Shown here in pieces: positions 8,270 through 16,841 of a stretch of DNA of 64,000 nucleotides. This stretch comes from Streptomyces phaeoluteigriseus (GTDB taxonomy: Bacteria > Actinomycetota > Actinomycetes > Streptomycetales > Streptomycetaceae): assembly GCF_001896135.2 (NCBI RefSeq), contig NZ_MPOH02000020.1, forward strand, positions 120,820 through 184,819, in the 5' to 3' direction. The stretch's first letter is position 1. Every line of letters begins with the position of its first letter. The position numbers were made by a program, and so were the translations under genes. The notes beneath the pieces were generated by a model that was given only the letters and a program-made list of their open reading frames with translations, did not search any database and was not told the DNA's origin.

Positions 8270-9055
8270 TCAGATCCCTTGCCACTCGGGCTTGTTGGCG
8301 TACGTGTGCCGGAAGTAGTCCGCGAGCTTCAGCTTGGACGCGGCACCCTCGTCGACGACGACGGTCGCGTGCGGGTGGAGTTGGAGCGCCGAGGCCGGGC
8401 AGATCGCGGCCACCGGCCCCTCGACGGTCGCGGCGACGGCGTCCGCCTTGCCCTCGCCCGTGGCGAGCAGCACCAGGTGCCGCGCCTCCAGGATGGTGCC
8501 GATGCCCTGCGTGATGACGTGGTGCGGGACCTGTGCGATGTCCCCGTCGAAGAAGCGCGCGTTGTCGACGCGGGTCTGCTCGGTGAGCGTCTTGATCCGC
8601 GTCCGGGAGGCCAGCGAGGAGCAGGGCTCGTTGAACCCGATGTGCCCGTCGGTCCCGATGCCCAGCAGCTGGAGGTCGACGCCACCGGCCGCGGCCAGCG
8701 CCCGGTCGTAGGCCTCGCAGGCGGCCGGTACGTCCTCGGCGGTGCCGTCCGGCCCGAGGAAGGCGTCCATGCCGATGCCCAGCGGCTCCAGCACCTCCCG
8801 GCGCAGCACCGAGCGGTAGGACTCGGGGTGCTCGGCGGGCAGTCCCACGTACTCGTCGAGCTGGGCGATCCGCGCCCGCGAGGTGTCCACGGCACCGGAG
8901 CGCACCTGGGCCGTCAACGCCTGGTAGACCGGCAGCGGGGTGGAACCGGTGGCCACGCCGAGCAGGGCCTCGGGCTTGCGCCGCAGGAGCTGGGCGATGG
9001 CCTTGGCGATGAGTTCGCCGCCCGACCTGGCGTCCGCAACGATGACAACTTCCAC
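8270..9055 (-). CDS. nagB: NagB, glucosamine-6-phosphate deaminase
   Basis: A 261-residue enzyme converting glucosamine-6-phosphate to fructose-6-phosphate and ammonia, the exit of GlcNAc into glycolysis. Family motifs are intact: GVATGSTP near residue 33, LDEYVGL near residue 67 with the catalytic Asp, and GIGTDGHIGFNEP near 133. The start is GTG. It converges on dasD with a 24-bp gap and carries its own DasR box upstream, so it belongs to the same regulon though on the opposite strand. Its substrate is the effector that releases DasR, so its activity would lower induction, giving negative feedback. Confidence 0.96.
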   Translation of the reverse strand: MEVVIVADARSGGELIAKAIAQLLRRKPEALLGVATGSTPLPVYQALTAQVRSGAVDTSRARIAQLDEYVGLPAEHPESYRSVLRREVLEPLGIGMDAFLGPDGTAEDVPAACEAYDRALAAAGGVDLQLLGIGTDGHIGFNEPCSSLASRTRIKTLTEQTRVDNARFFDGDIAQVPHHVITQGIGTILEARHLVLLATGEGKADAVAATVEGPVAAICPASALQLHPHATVVVDEGAASKLKLADYFRHTYANKPEWQGI

Positions 9056-9103
9056 GCTGGCCTGCCGTTCTGAAGAGGGGCTCGAGTGGGCCCGGAAGGG
9101 CTG

Positions 9104-9119
9104 TGTGGTTTAGACCAAT
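9104..9119. promoter_or_regulatory. DasR box (dre) upstream of nagB
   Basis: TGTGGTTTAGACCAAT matches 11 of 12 core positions of the DasR consensus and lies 49 bp upstream of the nagB GTG start, a typical operator position. Confidence 0.88.
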
Positions 9120-9189
9120 CTAACAGAGGTGGACCGGTCGGCCCAGGTGAGAGACCCGAGCCCGGGAAGGAGATGTCCCCTCTCCAAAC

Positions 9190-9942
9190 TCACGTCAGCG
9201 ATCCCCCCGTCGCGTCCAGCCAGTGCCCCGTCACCCACCGTCCGTCCGGCGAGGCGAGGAACGCCACCACGTCGCCGATGTCCGCGGGCGTCCCCACGCG
9301 CCCGAGTGCCGAGTACGCGGCGGCTCCCTTCCATGCCTCCTCACTCGCGCGCAGCCAGGCGGCATTGATGTCGGTGTCGACGATGCCGGGCGCGACGGAG
9401 TTCACGGTGATCCCCCGGGGGCCGAGCACCTTCGACAGGTCCCGGGTGAAGACGTCGAGCGCGCCCTTCGTCATCGCGTAGGCCATGAGCTGCGGCATCG
9501 CCGCGGTGCGGGCTAGGCCGGAGGATATGTTGACGACCCGCCCGCCGTCCCGCAGTCGTCGTGCCCCGAGCCGGGTGATGAAGTGGGGTGCCTTCACGTT
9601 CACCGCGAAGAGTCGCTCGTACTCCTCCTCGTCGATCTCGCCGAACGGCTGTGACGTCCCGATCCCCGCGTTGTTCACCAGGATGTCCAGGCCGTCCGCG
9701 TGCCGGTCGAACTCCCGCCACAGGGCCTCCGCGTCACCCGGGACCCCGAGCCGCGTCCGGATCGCGAACGCGGAGCCGCCCGCCTCCTCGATCGCCGCGA
9801 CGGTCTCCTTCGCCGCCTCCTCCCGGCTGCCGTAGTGCACCGCCACCCGCGCCCCGTCGCGGGCCAGCCGCTCGGCGATCCCGCGCCCGATCCCCCTGCT
9901 CGCCCCCGTGACGAGTGCCGTCCGGCCCGTGAGCACACCCAT
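9190..9942 (-). CDS. SDR-family NAD(P)-dependent oxidoreductase
   Basis: A 250-residue classical short-chain dehydrogenase/reductase. The cofactor motif TGASRGIG is at about residues 12-19, the NNAG motif (LVNNAGIG) near 88, the catalytic Ser in INISSG-like VVNISSG, and YAMTKGA supplies Tyr and Lys. The end shows the usual VAPGIVDT and DATGG segments. ATG 9942 is chosen because it places the glycine motif at the standard distance. It is divergent from a TetR gene, with two palindromic operator-like sites between them, so it is probably that regulator's target. The substrate is unknown; homologues are often annotated 3-oxoacyl-ACP reductase by similarity only. Confidence 0.88.
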   Translation of the reverse strand: MGVLTGRTALVTGASRGIGRGIAERLARDGARVAVHYGSREEAAKETVAAIEEAGGSAFAIRTRLGVPGDAEALWREFDRHADGLDILVNNAGIGTSQPFGEIDEEEYERLFAVNVKAPHFITRLGARRLRDGGRVVNISSGLARTAAMPQLMAYAMTKGALDVFTRDLSKVLGPRGITVNSVAPGIVDTDINAAWLRASEEAWKGAAAYSALGRVGTPADIGDVVAFLASPDGRWVTGHWLDATGGSLT

Positions 9943-9964
9943 GCCACACCCCTTCCGTAATTCC

Positions 9965-10027
9965 ATAGCGGTCGCTATAGAAATGACCGTACAGCAGGCG
10001 GACGACATTTCTCTAGCGCGCGCTCTA
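9965..10027. promoter_or_regulatory. Two TetR-type operators between the SDR and tetR genes
   Basis: ATAGCGGTCGCTAT (9965-9978) is a dyad with a GT centre. A second site contains the perfect palindrome AGCGCGCGCT (10015-10024), flanked by TAGAG-like arms on its complement. Both share the TAGCG...CGCTA pattern common for TetR operators and lie against the two divergent starts. The second ends only 6 bases before the tetR ATG. Confidence 0.6.
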
Positions 10028-10029
10028 AA

Positions 10030-10686
10030 ATGCACTCCATGGTGAACAACCAGGAGGCCCAGGCACAGGTCGGGCCCGCACCCAGGCCCCGTGGCCGCCC
10101 CCGTTCCTTCGACCGGGCGACCGCGCTGGAGAAGGCGGTCATGGCCTTCTGGCAGCACGGCTACGAGGCGACCTCGGTCTCCGACCTCACCCGGGTCATG
10201 GGCATCGGCGCCCCGAGCCTGTACGCGGCCTTCGGCGACAAGCGGTCGCTGTTCGAGGAGGCCGTGCAGGTGTACGGCGGGACGTACGGCTCCTTCTCGG
10301 GTCGGGCCCTGGAGGAGGGGCCCACCGCTCGCGCCGCGGTCGAGCGGCTGTTGCGCGAGGCCGCCGCGGAGTTCACCGACCCCGGCCATCCGTACGGCTG
10401 CCTGGTGATCCACGCGGCCACCAACTGCACGACTCCCGAGGTGGAGGACGCCCTGCGTCGGCAGCGCAACGCGAACGTCTCCGCCATCGAGAGCCGCATC
10501 CGCGCGGACGTTGTCGCCGGCGAACTGCCGGCGGACACCGACGCCGGCGCACTCGCCCGCCATGCCGCCGCCGTCTTCCAGGGCATGTCGCAACAGGCGC
10601 GGGACGGGGCGACCCGGGAGGAACTGGAGGGCGTCGCGGAAATTGCCATGGCGGTCTGGCCCCGCACAGGAACCCCCGAGGGCTAG
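10030..10686 (+). CDS. TetR/AcrR-family transcriptional regulator
   Basis: A 218-residue regulator. After a flexible N-terminus the sequence GRPRSFDRATALEKAVMAFW opens the TetR helix-turn-helix, with recognition-helix segment GIGAPSLYAAFGDKRSLFEEA at about residues 56-76. The C-terminal part (EVEDALRRQRNANVSAIESR) resembles the ligand-binding domain of TetR members that control neighbouring reductases. The ATG at 10030 lies 6 bases after an operator-like palindrome, and a second in-frame ATG occurs at 10039. It is divergent from the SDR gene and probably represses both. The ligand is unknown. Confidence 0.87.
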   Translation: MHSMVNNQEAQAQVGPAPRPRGRPRSFDRATALEKAVMAFWQHGYEATSVSDLTRVMGIGAPSLYAAFGDKRSLFEEAVQVYGGTYGSFSGRALEEGPTARAAVERLLREAAAEFTDPGHPYGCLVIHAATNCTTPEVEDALRRQRNANVSAIESRIRADVVAGELPADTDAGALARHAAAVFQGMSQQARDGATREELEGVAEIAMAVWPRTGTPEG

Positions 10687-10764
10687 GCTGCGTTGTGAAT
10701 AGCAGGGCGTCCCATAGCTGTCCCGACAAAAAAACGCACAAGCTCCCGCACATGGACAACCCAA

Positions 10765-10780
10765 AGTGGTCTAGTCCACA
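10765..10780. promoter_or_regulatory. DasR box (dre) upstream of the histidine kinase gene
   Basis: AGTGGTCTAGTCCACA matches 11 of 12 core positions of the dre consensus with near-perfect dyad symmetry. It lies in the 348-bp gene-free stretch 10687-11034, 255 bp before the kinase start and outside the das cluster. I see no other gene in that stretch. Confidence 0.82.
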
Positions 10781-11034
10781 ATGGCGGGGTATGCAGCAGA
10801 CTTCCGTCTTCCCCGCACAGGAAGGCGGACCGAGGACCCGGAGCTCTCTGCCCTGACTGCCCCGGATCCTCACCCTCGCCGACGGGACCGCACACCCCGC
10901 GGCCGATATTGCTCCGGGCTGCGGTGCCGGGAGGGCTGAGGGTCCCTCTCAGGCGCCGCGGCCCGCGGGTGTCTCCGGGCGGCCGTCTCCGCCCGTTTTA
11001 GGCCCCGCACATACCCCCAGGTACGCTCGCAGAC

Positions 11035-12509
11035 GTGCCCTCCATGAACGAACTCGTACGCCAGCACACCGCACTCGGCGACTCCGACCTCGAGTGGCTG
11101 CACCTGCTGGTCTCGGAGTGGCAGCTGCTCTCCGACCTCTCCTTCGCCGACCTGGTCCTGTGGGTCCCCACCCGCGACGGCACCCGCTACGTCTCCGTCG
11201 CCCAGATGCGCCCCAACACGGGCCCCACCTCCTACCAGGACGACATGGTCGGCCACCTGGTCCCGCGCGCCGCCGACCCCTGCTGGACGCCGCCCTCGAC
11301 GAGGGCCGGATCGTGCGGGAAGGCGATCCGGAGTGGCGCGAGGAGGTCCCCGTCCGGGTCGAGTCGATCCCCGTGCGGCGCGAGGGCCGCGTCCTCGGTG
11401 TCATCGCCCGCAACACCAACCTGCTCACCGTGCGCACCCCGAGCCGCCTGGAACTGACCTACCTCCAGAGCGCCTCCGACCTCGCGCAGATGATCGCGGC
11501 CGGCTCCTTCCCGTTCCCCGACCAGCAGATGGACATGGACGCGGCCCCGCGCGTCGGCGACGGCCTGATCCGCCTGGACGCCGACGGAGTCGTCCAGTAC
11601 GCCTCCCCGAACGCGCTCTCCGCCTACCACCGCATGGGCCTCGCCTCCGACCTGGTCGGCCACAACCTCGGCCTGACCACCGCCGAACTCGCGCCCACCC
11701 GGGGTCCGGTGGACGAGGCGCTCGCCAAGGTCGCCAGCGGCTGGGCACCCCGCGAGTTCGAGGTCGAGGCGCACGACGGCGTCATCCAGTTCCGCGCCAT
11801 CCCGCTCAAGCCCAAGGGCACCCGCATCGGTTCGCTCGTCCTGCTCCGGGACGTCACCGAACTGCGGCGCCGCGAGCGCGAGTTGATCACCAAGGACGCG
11901 ACCATCCGGGAGATCCACCACCGGGTGAAGAACAACCTCCAGACCGTGGCCGCCCTGTTGCGGCTCCAGGCCCGCCGCATCGAGTCCGAGCGGGGCAGGG
12001 AGGCCCTGGAGGAGGCGGTCCGGCGCGTCGGCTCGATCGCCATCGTCCATGAGACGTTGTCCCAGAATCTGGACGAGCGGGTGGAGTTCGACGAGATCGC
12101 CGACCGGGTCCTGGCCATGGTCGCGGAGATCTCGCCGGGCAAGGTGGTCGGCAGGCGCACCGGACGCTTCGGCATCCTCGACGCGGAGGTCGCCACCCCG
12201 CTGTCCATGGTGCTGACCGAGATCCTCCAGAACGCGCTCGAACACGGGTTCCGCGAGGGCGACACCGGCACGGTCGAGGTCTCGGCGGTCCGCGGCGGCA
12301 CCACCAAGGAGGGCCGCCTGCTGGTCACCGTCCAGGACGACGGCGTCGGCCTGCCCGAGGGATTCGATCCGCGCACCTCGGGCAACCTCGGCCTCCAGAT
12401 CGTACGGACGCTGGTCGAGGGCGAGTTGGGGGGATCGTTCGACATGGTCCGGCGCCGGACGCGGGGCACGCAGGTGATCCTGGACGTCCCGGTGCGGACG
12501 CAGAAGTAG
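11035..12509 (+). CDS. PdtaS-like cytoplasmic sensor histidine kinase (frameshifted in this sequence)
   Basis: A soluble histidine kinase of the HisKA_2 type. About residues 1-145 form the PdtaS-type N-terminal sensor domain, followed by a PAS-like domain (LIRLDADGVVQYASPNA). The phospho-acceptor motif is REIHHRVKNNLQTVAALLRL, and the HATPase_c domain ends near GVGLPEGFD and GNLGLQIVRTLV. There are no transmembrane segments. The frame breaks at about 11264-11272, where one missing G after CCGCGC restores GHLVPRGRRPLLDAALDEG and one continuous protein of about 491 residues. GTG 11035 is chosen; an ATG follows at 11044. Its neighbour on the far side is wblE. PdtaS homologues signal to an ANTAR-type RNA-binding regulator encoded elsewhere. 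Confidence 0.88.
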
Positions 12510-12535
12510 CGCACGCCGGCGGAGGCACAGCAAGA

Positions 12536-12564
12536 AGCCCCGGACCGTTCAGGGGTCCGGGGCT
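12536..12564 (+). terminator. Hairpin terminator after the histidine kinase gene
   Basis: A perfect 11-bp stem (12536-12546 with 12554-12564) with a 7-nt loop lies 26 bases past the kinase stop. It is nearly symmetrical and could serve both strands, since wblE converges from the other side. Confidence 0.75.
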
Positions 12565-12682
12565 CAAATGCTCGTTGCCAGCGTGAGCTGGACATCGGGG
12601 GTACTGCGCGCTGCGGCTCGGGGCGGGAGATGCGTACTCGCTGTACGCGCCGCCAAGCGTCAGGCTGATGGGGCGGGTGTTG

Positions 12683-12940
12683 TCAGGCGGAGGCCTGACG
12701 GGCCCGGTTGCGGGCGGCGCGGCGCTTCATTGCGCGGCGCTCGTCCTCGCTGAGGCCACCCCAGACGCCGGAGTCCTGACCGGACTCGAGCGCCCACTGC
12801 AGACACTGGTCCATAACGGGACAGCGACGGCAGACGGCCTTGGCTTCCTCGATCTGCAGCAGCGCAGGACCGGTGTTGCCGATGGGGAAGAAGAGCTCGG
12901 GGTCTTCCTCGCGGCAAACGGCGTTGTGACGCCAGTCCAT
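12683..12940 (-). CDS. wblE: WblE, WhiB-like iron-sulfur transcription factor
   Basis: An 85-residue WhiB-like protein. Four conserved cysteines, Cys9, Cys37, Cys40 and Cys46, match the C-Xn-CxxC-x5-C pattern that binds a [4Fe-4S] cluster. GVWGG marks the sigma-interacting turn, and the C-terminus is strongly basic (KRRAARNRARQ) for DNA binding. It most resembles WblE/WhiB1, the near-essential actinobacterial member. AAGGAGAG stands just upstream of the ATG. The 319-bp gap upstream (12941-13259) must hold its promoter and includes the dyad GTGAACGCTTTCAC at 12985-12998. Confidence 0.93.
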   Translation of the reverse strand: MDWRHNAVCREEDPELFFPIGNTGPALLQIEEAKAVCRRCPVMDQCLQWALESGQDSGVWGGLSEDERRAMKRRAARNRARQASA

Positions 12941-12984
12941 GGCTGCTACCTCTCCTTGGTATTACATGCAACTTGCTTGTGAAT

Positions 12985-12998
12985 GTGAACGCTTTCAC
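12985..12998. promoter_or_regulatory. Dyad GTGAACGCTTTCAC in the wblE promoter region
   Basis: An imperfect palindrome 45 bp upstream of the wblE start. It resembles both the Streptomyces Crp box pattern (GTG-N6-GNCAC, one mismatch) and a LacI-type operator (TGAAAGCGTTCA on the minus strand). The binding protein is unknown. Nothing else recognisable lies in 12941-13236 apart from an 8-T run near 13161. Confidence 0.4.
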
Positions 12999-13236
12999 GA
13001 ATCCCTCAACAAGTGAAGGGCCACCAGCCAGGTTCCCTGGCGCGGTCCTGTGGATTGAAGAGGGGTTCTGGTGATCAGTGGAGGCTGGTGCTGCGGGCCG
13101 TCCCGATCGCCAGGTAGAGACTCGCAAACCTCGGCGGCGGATACAACCCCTTCCGGAAAGTTTTTTTTGATTCCTCGGTGTCGACTAGGTCACAGCCGTA
13201 CTTCCATGGGGTGGACCCTGGCCTAAACGTTCGAGT

Positions 13237-13256
13237 GAAAGGACTTCAGCCCTTTC
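13237..13256 (-). terminator. Small hairpin after the lipid-kinase gene
   Basis: Six base pairs GAAAGG/CCTTTC enclose 8 nt and start just beyond the stop of the diacylglycerol-kinase-like gene on the minus strand. It is weak but correctly placed. Confidence 0.4.
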
Positions 13257-13259
13257 TGC

Positions 13260-14228
13260 TCACACAATCACACGCAGTGCACGGCGTACGCCTGTGAACG
13301 TCACGCTGGTTCGCAGCCCCAGGTGGTCACCGTCCATCTGGAGGGGTAGCGGGACCTTCGAATGCAAGGTGAACTGGTCCAGGTCGTGCAAGGACACGGC
13401 GTGCTTGCCATGAGGCCCCCGCTCGGGGGACGAAGTGAGCAACTGGGTCCCATACCGGACAACGGAGGCCGCGGACAAACGGCTGAGACCGAGTACGTCG
13501 AGCCCGGTATCGAACGAGGCCTTAGGTGAGGCGTACACCGGGCGATTACCCAGATAAGTCCACGGAGCCGTGTTGCAGACGATGGACAGCACCAGATCGG
13601 TCACCGGGTCCGCGCCCGGCCGCTCCAGCGTGATCGAACCCTGCCGCCGCTGCGGCTCACCGAGGAGCTGGCGCACGGCCTGGCGGACGTAGAGCGCGTG
13701 GGTGGATCTCCTGCCGCGCTCGCGCTGCTGTTCGACCCGGCCGACGACGCCGGCGTCGAAACCGAGCCCGGCGTTGAAGGTGAACCAGCGCCCCGGCACC
13801 GCCTCATCCTCCGTACCCGGCGTACCGGAGGTCAGTCCCAGCCCGACCGTGCGCTCCCGACCCTCGCGCAGGGCGTCCAGCAGGGCGCCGGTCGCCTCGA
13901 CGGGATCGTTGGGCAGACCCAGCGCGCGGGCGAAGACGTTGGTGGAGCCGCCGGGGACCACGGCGATGCCGGGCAGGTTGTCCGGGTCGGGGCCGGCGTG
14001 CAGCAGCCCGTTCACCACTTCGTTGATGGTGCCGTCGCCCCCGAGGGCGACGACCAGATCTATGTCCTCGCTCTGCGCGGCCAGCCGCCCCAGATCCCGC
14101 GCGTGCCCGCGGTACTCGGTGGAGACCGCCTCCAGCTTCATCTCGCTGGCGAGCGCGTGGATGAGGACGTCACGCGTCCGTGCACTGGTAGTGGTTGCTG
14201 CCGGATTGACCACGAGAAGTGCACGCAT
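13260..14228 (-). CDS. Diacylglycerol kinase / lipid kinase family protein
   Basis: A 322-residue member of the DAGK/YegS/sphingosine-kinase catalytic family, which phosphorylates lipid hydroxyls with ATP. It starts RALLVVNPAATTTS, carries the nucleotide-binding loop VVALGGDGTINEVVNGL near residue 65 and VVPGGSTNVFARALGLP near 95, all diagnostic. A C-terminal beta-rich domain (residues 150-320) closes the fold, ending with PLQMDGDH. ATG 14228 is chosen because it gives the canonical family N-terminus; longer readings add a low-complexity lead. It is divergent from a small membrane protein gene. The lipid substrate cannot be read from the sequence; diacylglycerol or phosphatidylinositol-type lipids are known for relatives. 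Confidence 0.9.
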   Translation of the reverse strand: MRALLVVNPAATTTSARTRDVLIHALASEMKLEAVSTEYRGHARDLGRLAAQSEDIDLVVALGGDGTINEVVNGLLHAGPDPDNLPGIAVVPGGSTNVFARALGLPNDPVEATGALLDALREGRERTVGLGLTSGTPGTEDEAVPGRWFTFNAGLGFDAGVVGRVEQQRERGRRSTHALYVRQAVRQLLGEPQRRQGSITLERPGADPVTDLVLSIVCNTAPWTYLGNRPVYASPKASFDTGLDVLGLSRLSAASVVRYGTQLLTSSPERGPHGKHAVSLHDLDQFTLHSKVPLPLQMDGDHLGLRTSVTFTGVRRALRVIV

Positions 14229-14376
14229 GGATGGCAGCGTACCTACTGGGTGGTACCGAGGCACAAGGCCGGACGAGGATCGGCCGGGGCCCCACGGCGT
14301 GAGCCGTGACACGACGGGGCGCCCGGGGCCGGAGGGGGAAAGGGGCGGGCCGGGAACCGGCGGCTACCCTTCTGGG

Positions 14377-14901
14377 GTGAGCAGCGAGCAGAACCCCGCC
14401 AGCCCGAAAAGCACGGGAAACGCCGGAAACGCCGGGAACGACGAAAACGGCCGGGACACGGAGCAAGCGGGCCCCCGCCCGCGCCGTCTGACGTACGCCG
14501 CGGCGCTCGTCGGCCTGGAAGGGCTCGCGCTGGTCGTCGGCGGGCTCTGGATCCTCGTCCTCGGCTTCACCGGTGACCCCGACGACCGGCAGCAGGCCGT
14601 CACCGGCGGAGTGACGCTGGTGGTCCTCGCCCTGCTGCCCCTGCTCGCCGCCCGCGGACTGCTGGGCTGCCGGAGCTGGAGCCGGGGGCCGGCGGTCATC
14701 ACGCAGATCATGGCGCTGCCCGTCGCCTACAACCTGCTCCAGGCCGACAGCATGGCGATCCCGGCGGGCATCGCGCTCGCCGCCACCGCCATTGCCGCGC
14801 TGGTCCTGATCGTCAACGGCGAGACCACCCGGGCCCTCGGGATCCGGGGGCCCGGCAACGCCCAGGACGCCGACAGCGCCGGACCGAAGCGGCGGCCGTA
14901 A
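14377..14901 (+). CDS. Small integral membrane protein, function unknown
   Basis: A 174-residue protein with a hydrophilic N-terminus (about 45 residues, containing the short repeat NAGNAGND) and four predicted transmembrane segments: LEGLALVVGGLWILVLGF, GVTLVVLALLPLLAARGL, a segment around VITQIMALPVAYNLL, and IALAATAIAALVLIV. Start GTG 14377 is preceded by a weak ribosome-binding site. The type is widespread in Streptomyces between the lipid kinase and sigH genes, going by gene order, and no function is established that I know of. It converges on sigH. Confidence 0.75.
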   Translation: MSSEQNPASPKSTGNAGNAGNDENGRDTEQAGPRPRRLTYAAALVGLEGLALVVGGLWILVLGFTGDPDDRQQAVTGGVTLVVLALLPLLAARGLLGCRSWSRGPAVITQIMALPVAYNLLQADSMAIPAGIALAATAIAALVLIVNGETTRALGIRGPGNAQDADSAGPKRRP

Positions 14902-14990
14902 CGGCCCCTGCCGGGGGAGACGCCGCAGGGGACGCCGGAGGAGCGGTCGAAGCGGGGGCAAGTAGGGGTCAGGGAGAGGTCAAGGAGGGG

Positions 14991-16057
14991 TCACTCCTCG
15001 ACGAGGAGCTTCTCCCGCAGCTGGGCCAGCGTGCGCGCCAGCAGCCGGGAGACGTGCATCTGGGAGATGCCGACCTCCTGCGCGATCTGCGACTGCGTCA
15101 TGTTGCCGAAGAAGCGCAGCAGCAGGATCCGCTTCTCCCGCGGCGGAAGGTCCTCGAGGAGCGGCTTGAGCGACTCCCGGTACTCGACGCCCTCCAGCGC
15201 CTCGTCCTCGGCACCGAGGGTGTCGGCGACCGCCGGTGACTCGTCGTCGGTGTCGGGGACGTCCAGCGACAGCGTGGAGTAGGCGTTGGCCGACTCCAGG
15301 CCCTCCAGGACCTCCTCCTCCGAGATCGCCAGCCTCTCGGCCAGCTCGTGCACGGTCGGGGAGCGGCCGTGCAGCTGCGACAGCTCGGCCGTGGCCGTCG
15401 TGAGCGACAGCCGCAGCTCCTGGAGCCTGCGCGGCACCCGCACCGCCCAGCCCTTGTCGCGGAAGTGCCGCTTGATCTCACCGACGACCGTCGGCGTCGC
15501 GTACGTCGAGAACTCCACGCCGCGGTCCGGGTCGAATCGTCGACCGACTTGATCAGACCGATGGTGGCGACCTGGGTGAGGTCGTCCAGCGGCTCCCCGC
15601 GGTTGCGGAAGCGGCGCGCGAGGTGCTCGACGAGCGGCAGGTGCATGCGGACCAGTTGGTTGCGCAGCTCCGCGTACTCCGGGCTGCCGTCGTTCAGCGC
15701 GCGCAGTTCGACGAACTTCGCGCGTGCGCCGCTGCGGTCCTCGCGCACCTGGGGCATCTGCGGCACCGGCTGCTGCACGGCCTGCTGCGGCAGCGGTTGC
15801 TGCTGGGGCGCGGGCTGCTGAGGCTCGTGCCGCGCGCCCGGCACGCCCTGTTCGTCGTCTCGCTCGTGCTCGCTCATCGTCCCGCCCGTCGCCCTCTGTC
15901 GAGCCTCTTCCTCGGCCCGGCCGGGGGTACCCCCGATCCGCCTCTCCCGAGGCGACTCCTGCTCGGCACTCTCCGGGAAACCGGTCCCCAGGGAGGCCGG
16001 TTCGTCCTCCGGATGCGGCCGGGCCTGCTCGGGAATGCCGTCGATGCCGTCCGCCAT
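14991..16057 (-). CDS. sigH: SigH, SigB-type stress/development sigma factor (frameshifted in this sequence)
   Basis: An RNA polymerase sigma-70 factor of the SigB/SigF family. Region 2 includes DLTQVATIGLIKSVD, region 3 HGRSPTVHELAERLAISEEEV, and region 4 reads LPPREKRILLLRFFGN then SQIAQEVGISQMHVSRLL. The frame is interrupted at about 15537-15545; one missing C after GTCGAC (coding strand) restores KSVDRFDPDRGVEFSTYATP. A long glutamine/proline-rich N-terminus precedes the sigma core. ATG 16057 gives about 355 residues, while ATG 15879 would give a shorter form. S. coelicolor SigH is known to exist as several N-terminal forms, so both may be used. It lies directly downstream of its anti-sigma gene and is implicated in osmotic stress and aerial development. 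Confidence 0.9.
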
Positions 16058-16155
16058 GCGTCGGGAACCGTCCGGAGCGACCGCCGTCCCGGCGCTCTCG
16101 GCAGGCAGTTCCCGTGTGCCGCGCTCTTCGTCCCGCACCGGCCCGTCCCCGTTCC

Positions 16156-16581
16156 TCACGCCGGCCCGGGTCCCGCGCCGCGCTGTTTGTAGAGGCTGAT
16201 CGAAACGGTTCTGTCCTCGTCCACGGCGGAGGAGACCTTGCCCGCCAGGGCGGACAGCACGGTCCAGGCGAAGGTGTCGCGCGCGGGGGCGTGCCCGTCG
16301 GTGGTCGGCGCCGAGACGGTGACCTCCAGCGAGTCGTCGACCAGGCGGAAGACACAACTGAGCACCGAACCGGGCACGGCCTGCTGGAGCAGGATCGCGC
16401 AGGCCTCGTCCACCGCGATGCGGAGGTCCTCGATCTCGTCCAGGGTGAAGTCCAAACGGGCCGCGAGGCCGGCCGTGGCCGTCCGCAGCACCGACAGGTA
16501 GGCACCCGCAGCCGGCAGCCGGACTTCCACGAAGTCCTGGGTCGCGGGCTCGCCTGCGATCTGGGACACCCTCACCTCCAA
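16156..16581 (-). CDS. Anti-sigma factor of SigH (RsbW-like; UshX/PrsH/RshA)
   Basis: A 141-residue RsbW-type serine kinase/anti-sigma protein with an HATPase_c_2 domain. The N-box DLRIAVDEACAILLQQA near residue 50 binds ATP-Mg, and the later region GHAPARDTFAWTVLSAL is characteristic. It would hold SigH inactive until released by an anti-anti-sigma protein. It sits just upstream of sigH on the same strand, the classic operon. Three names (ushX, prsH, rshA) have been used for the S. coelicolor orthologue, so no single symbol is given. A SigB-type promoter lies about 200 bp upstream. Confidence 0.9.
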   Translation of the reverse strand: MEVRVSQIAGEPATQDFVEVRLPAAGAYLSVLRTATAGLAARLDFTLDEIEDLRIAVDEACAILLQQAVPGSVLSCVFRLVDDSLEVTVSAPTTDGHAPARDTFAWTVLSALAGKVSSAVDEDRTVSISLYKQRGAGPGPA

Positions 16582-16779
16582 GGTGGTACAAGCTTTTCGG
16601 GGGCCGAGGGTCGCCCCCCGGGGGTAACGCGTGTGTGGTCCAGCGGTGACGCTATCGCGCTCTCATCCGTCCTGTCCCCGGGACCCCGACCCCTGGGCGT
16701 CACTCACAGTAAAGCTGCGAACACGCTCCGTGTCTAGGGGTCTGCCGGCCCAAAAGGGAAGAGGGCGCGCCGGGTTGAC

Positions 16780-16805
16780 GTACCCAGGCGCCAGATGCTC
16801 GAACC
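16780..16805 (-). promoter_or_regulatory. SigB/SigH-type promoter for the anti-sigma/sigH operon
   Basis: On the minus strand GGTT, a 16-nt spacer and GGGTAC match the Streptomyces SigB-family consensus GNNT-N14-16-GGGTAY. It points to the anti-sigma gene about 200 bp downstream. This agrees with the known SigH-dependent autoregulated promoter of this operon. The AGTGA-like motif on the minus strand at 16700-16710 could be part of a BldD site, but that is weak. Confidence 0.6.
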
Positions 16806-16841
16806 GTACCCGCTCGGCGGACGAACCGTTCCCGGTGCGGC

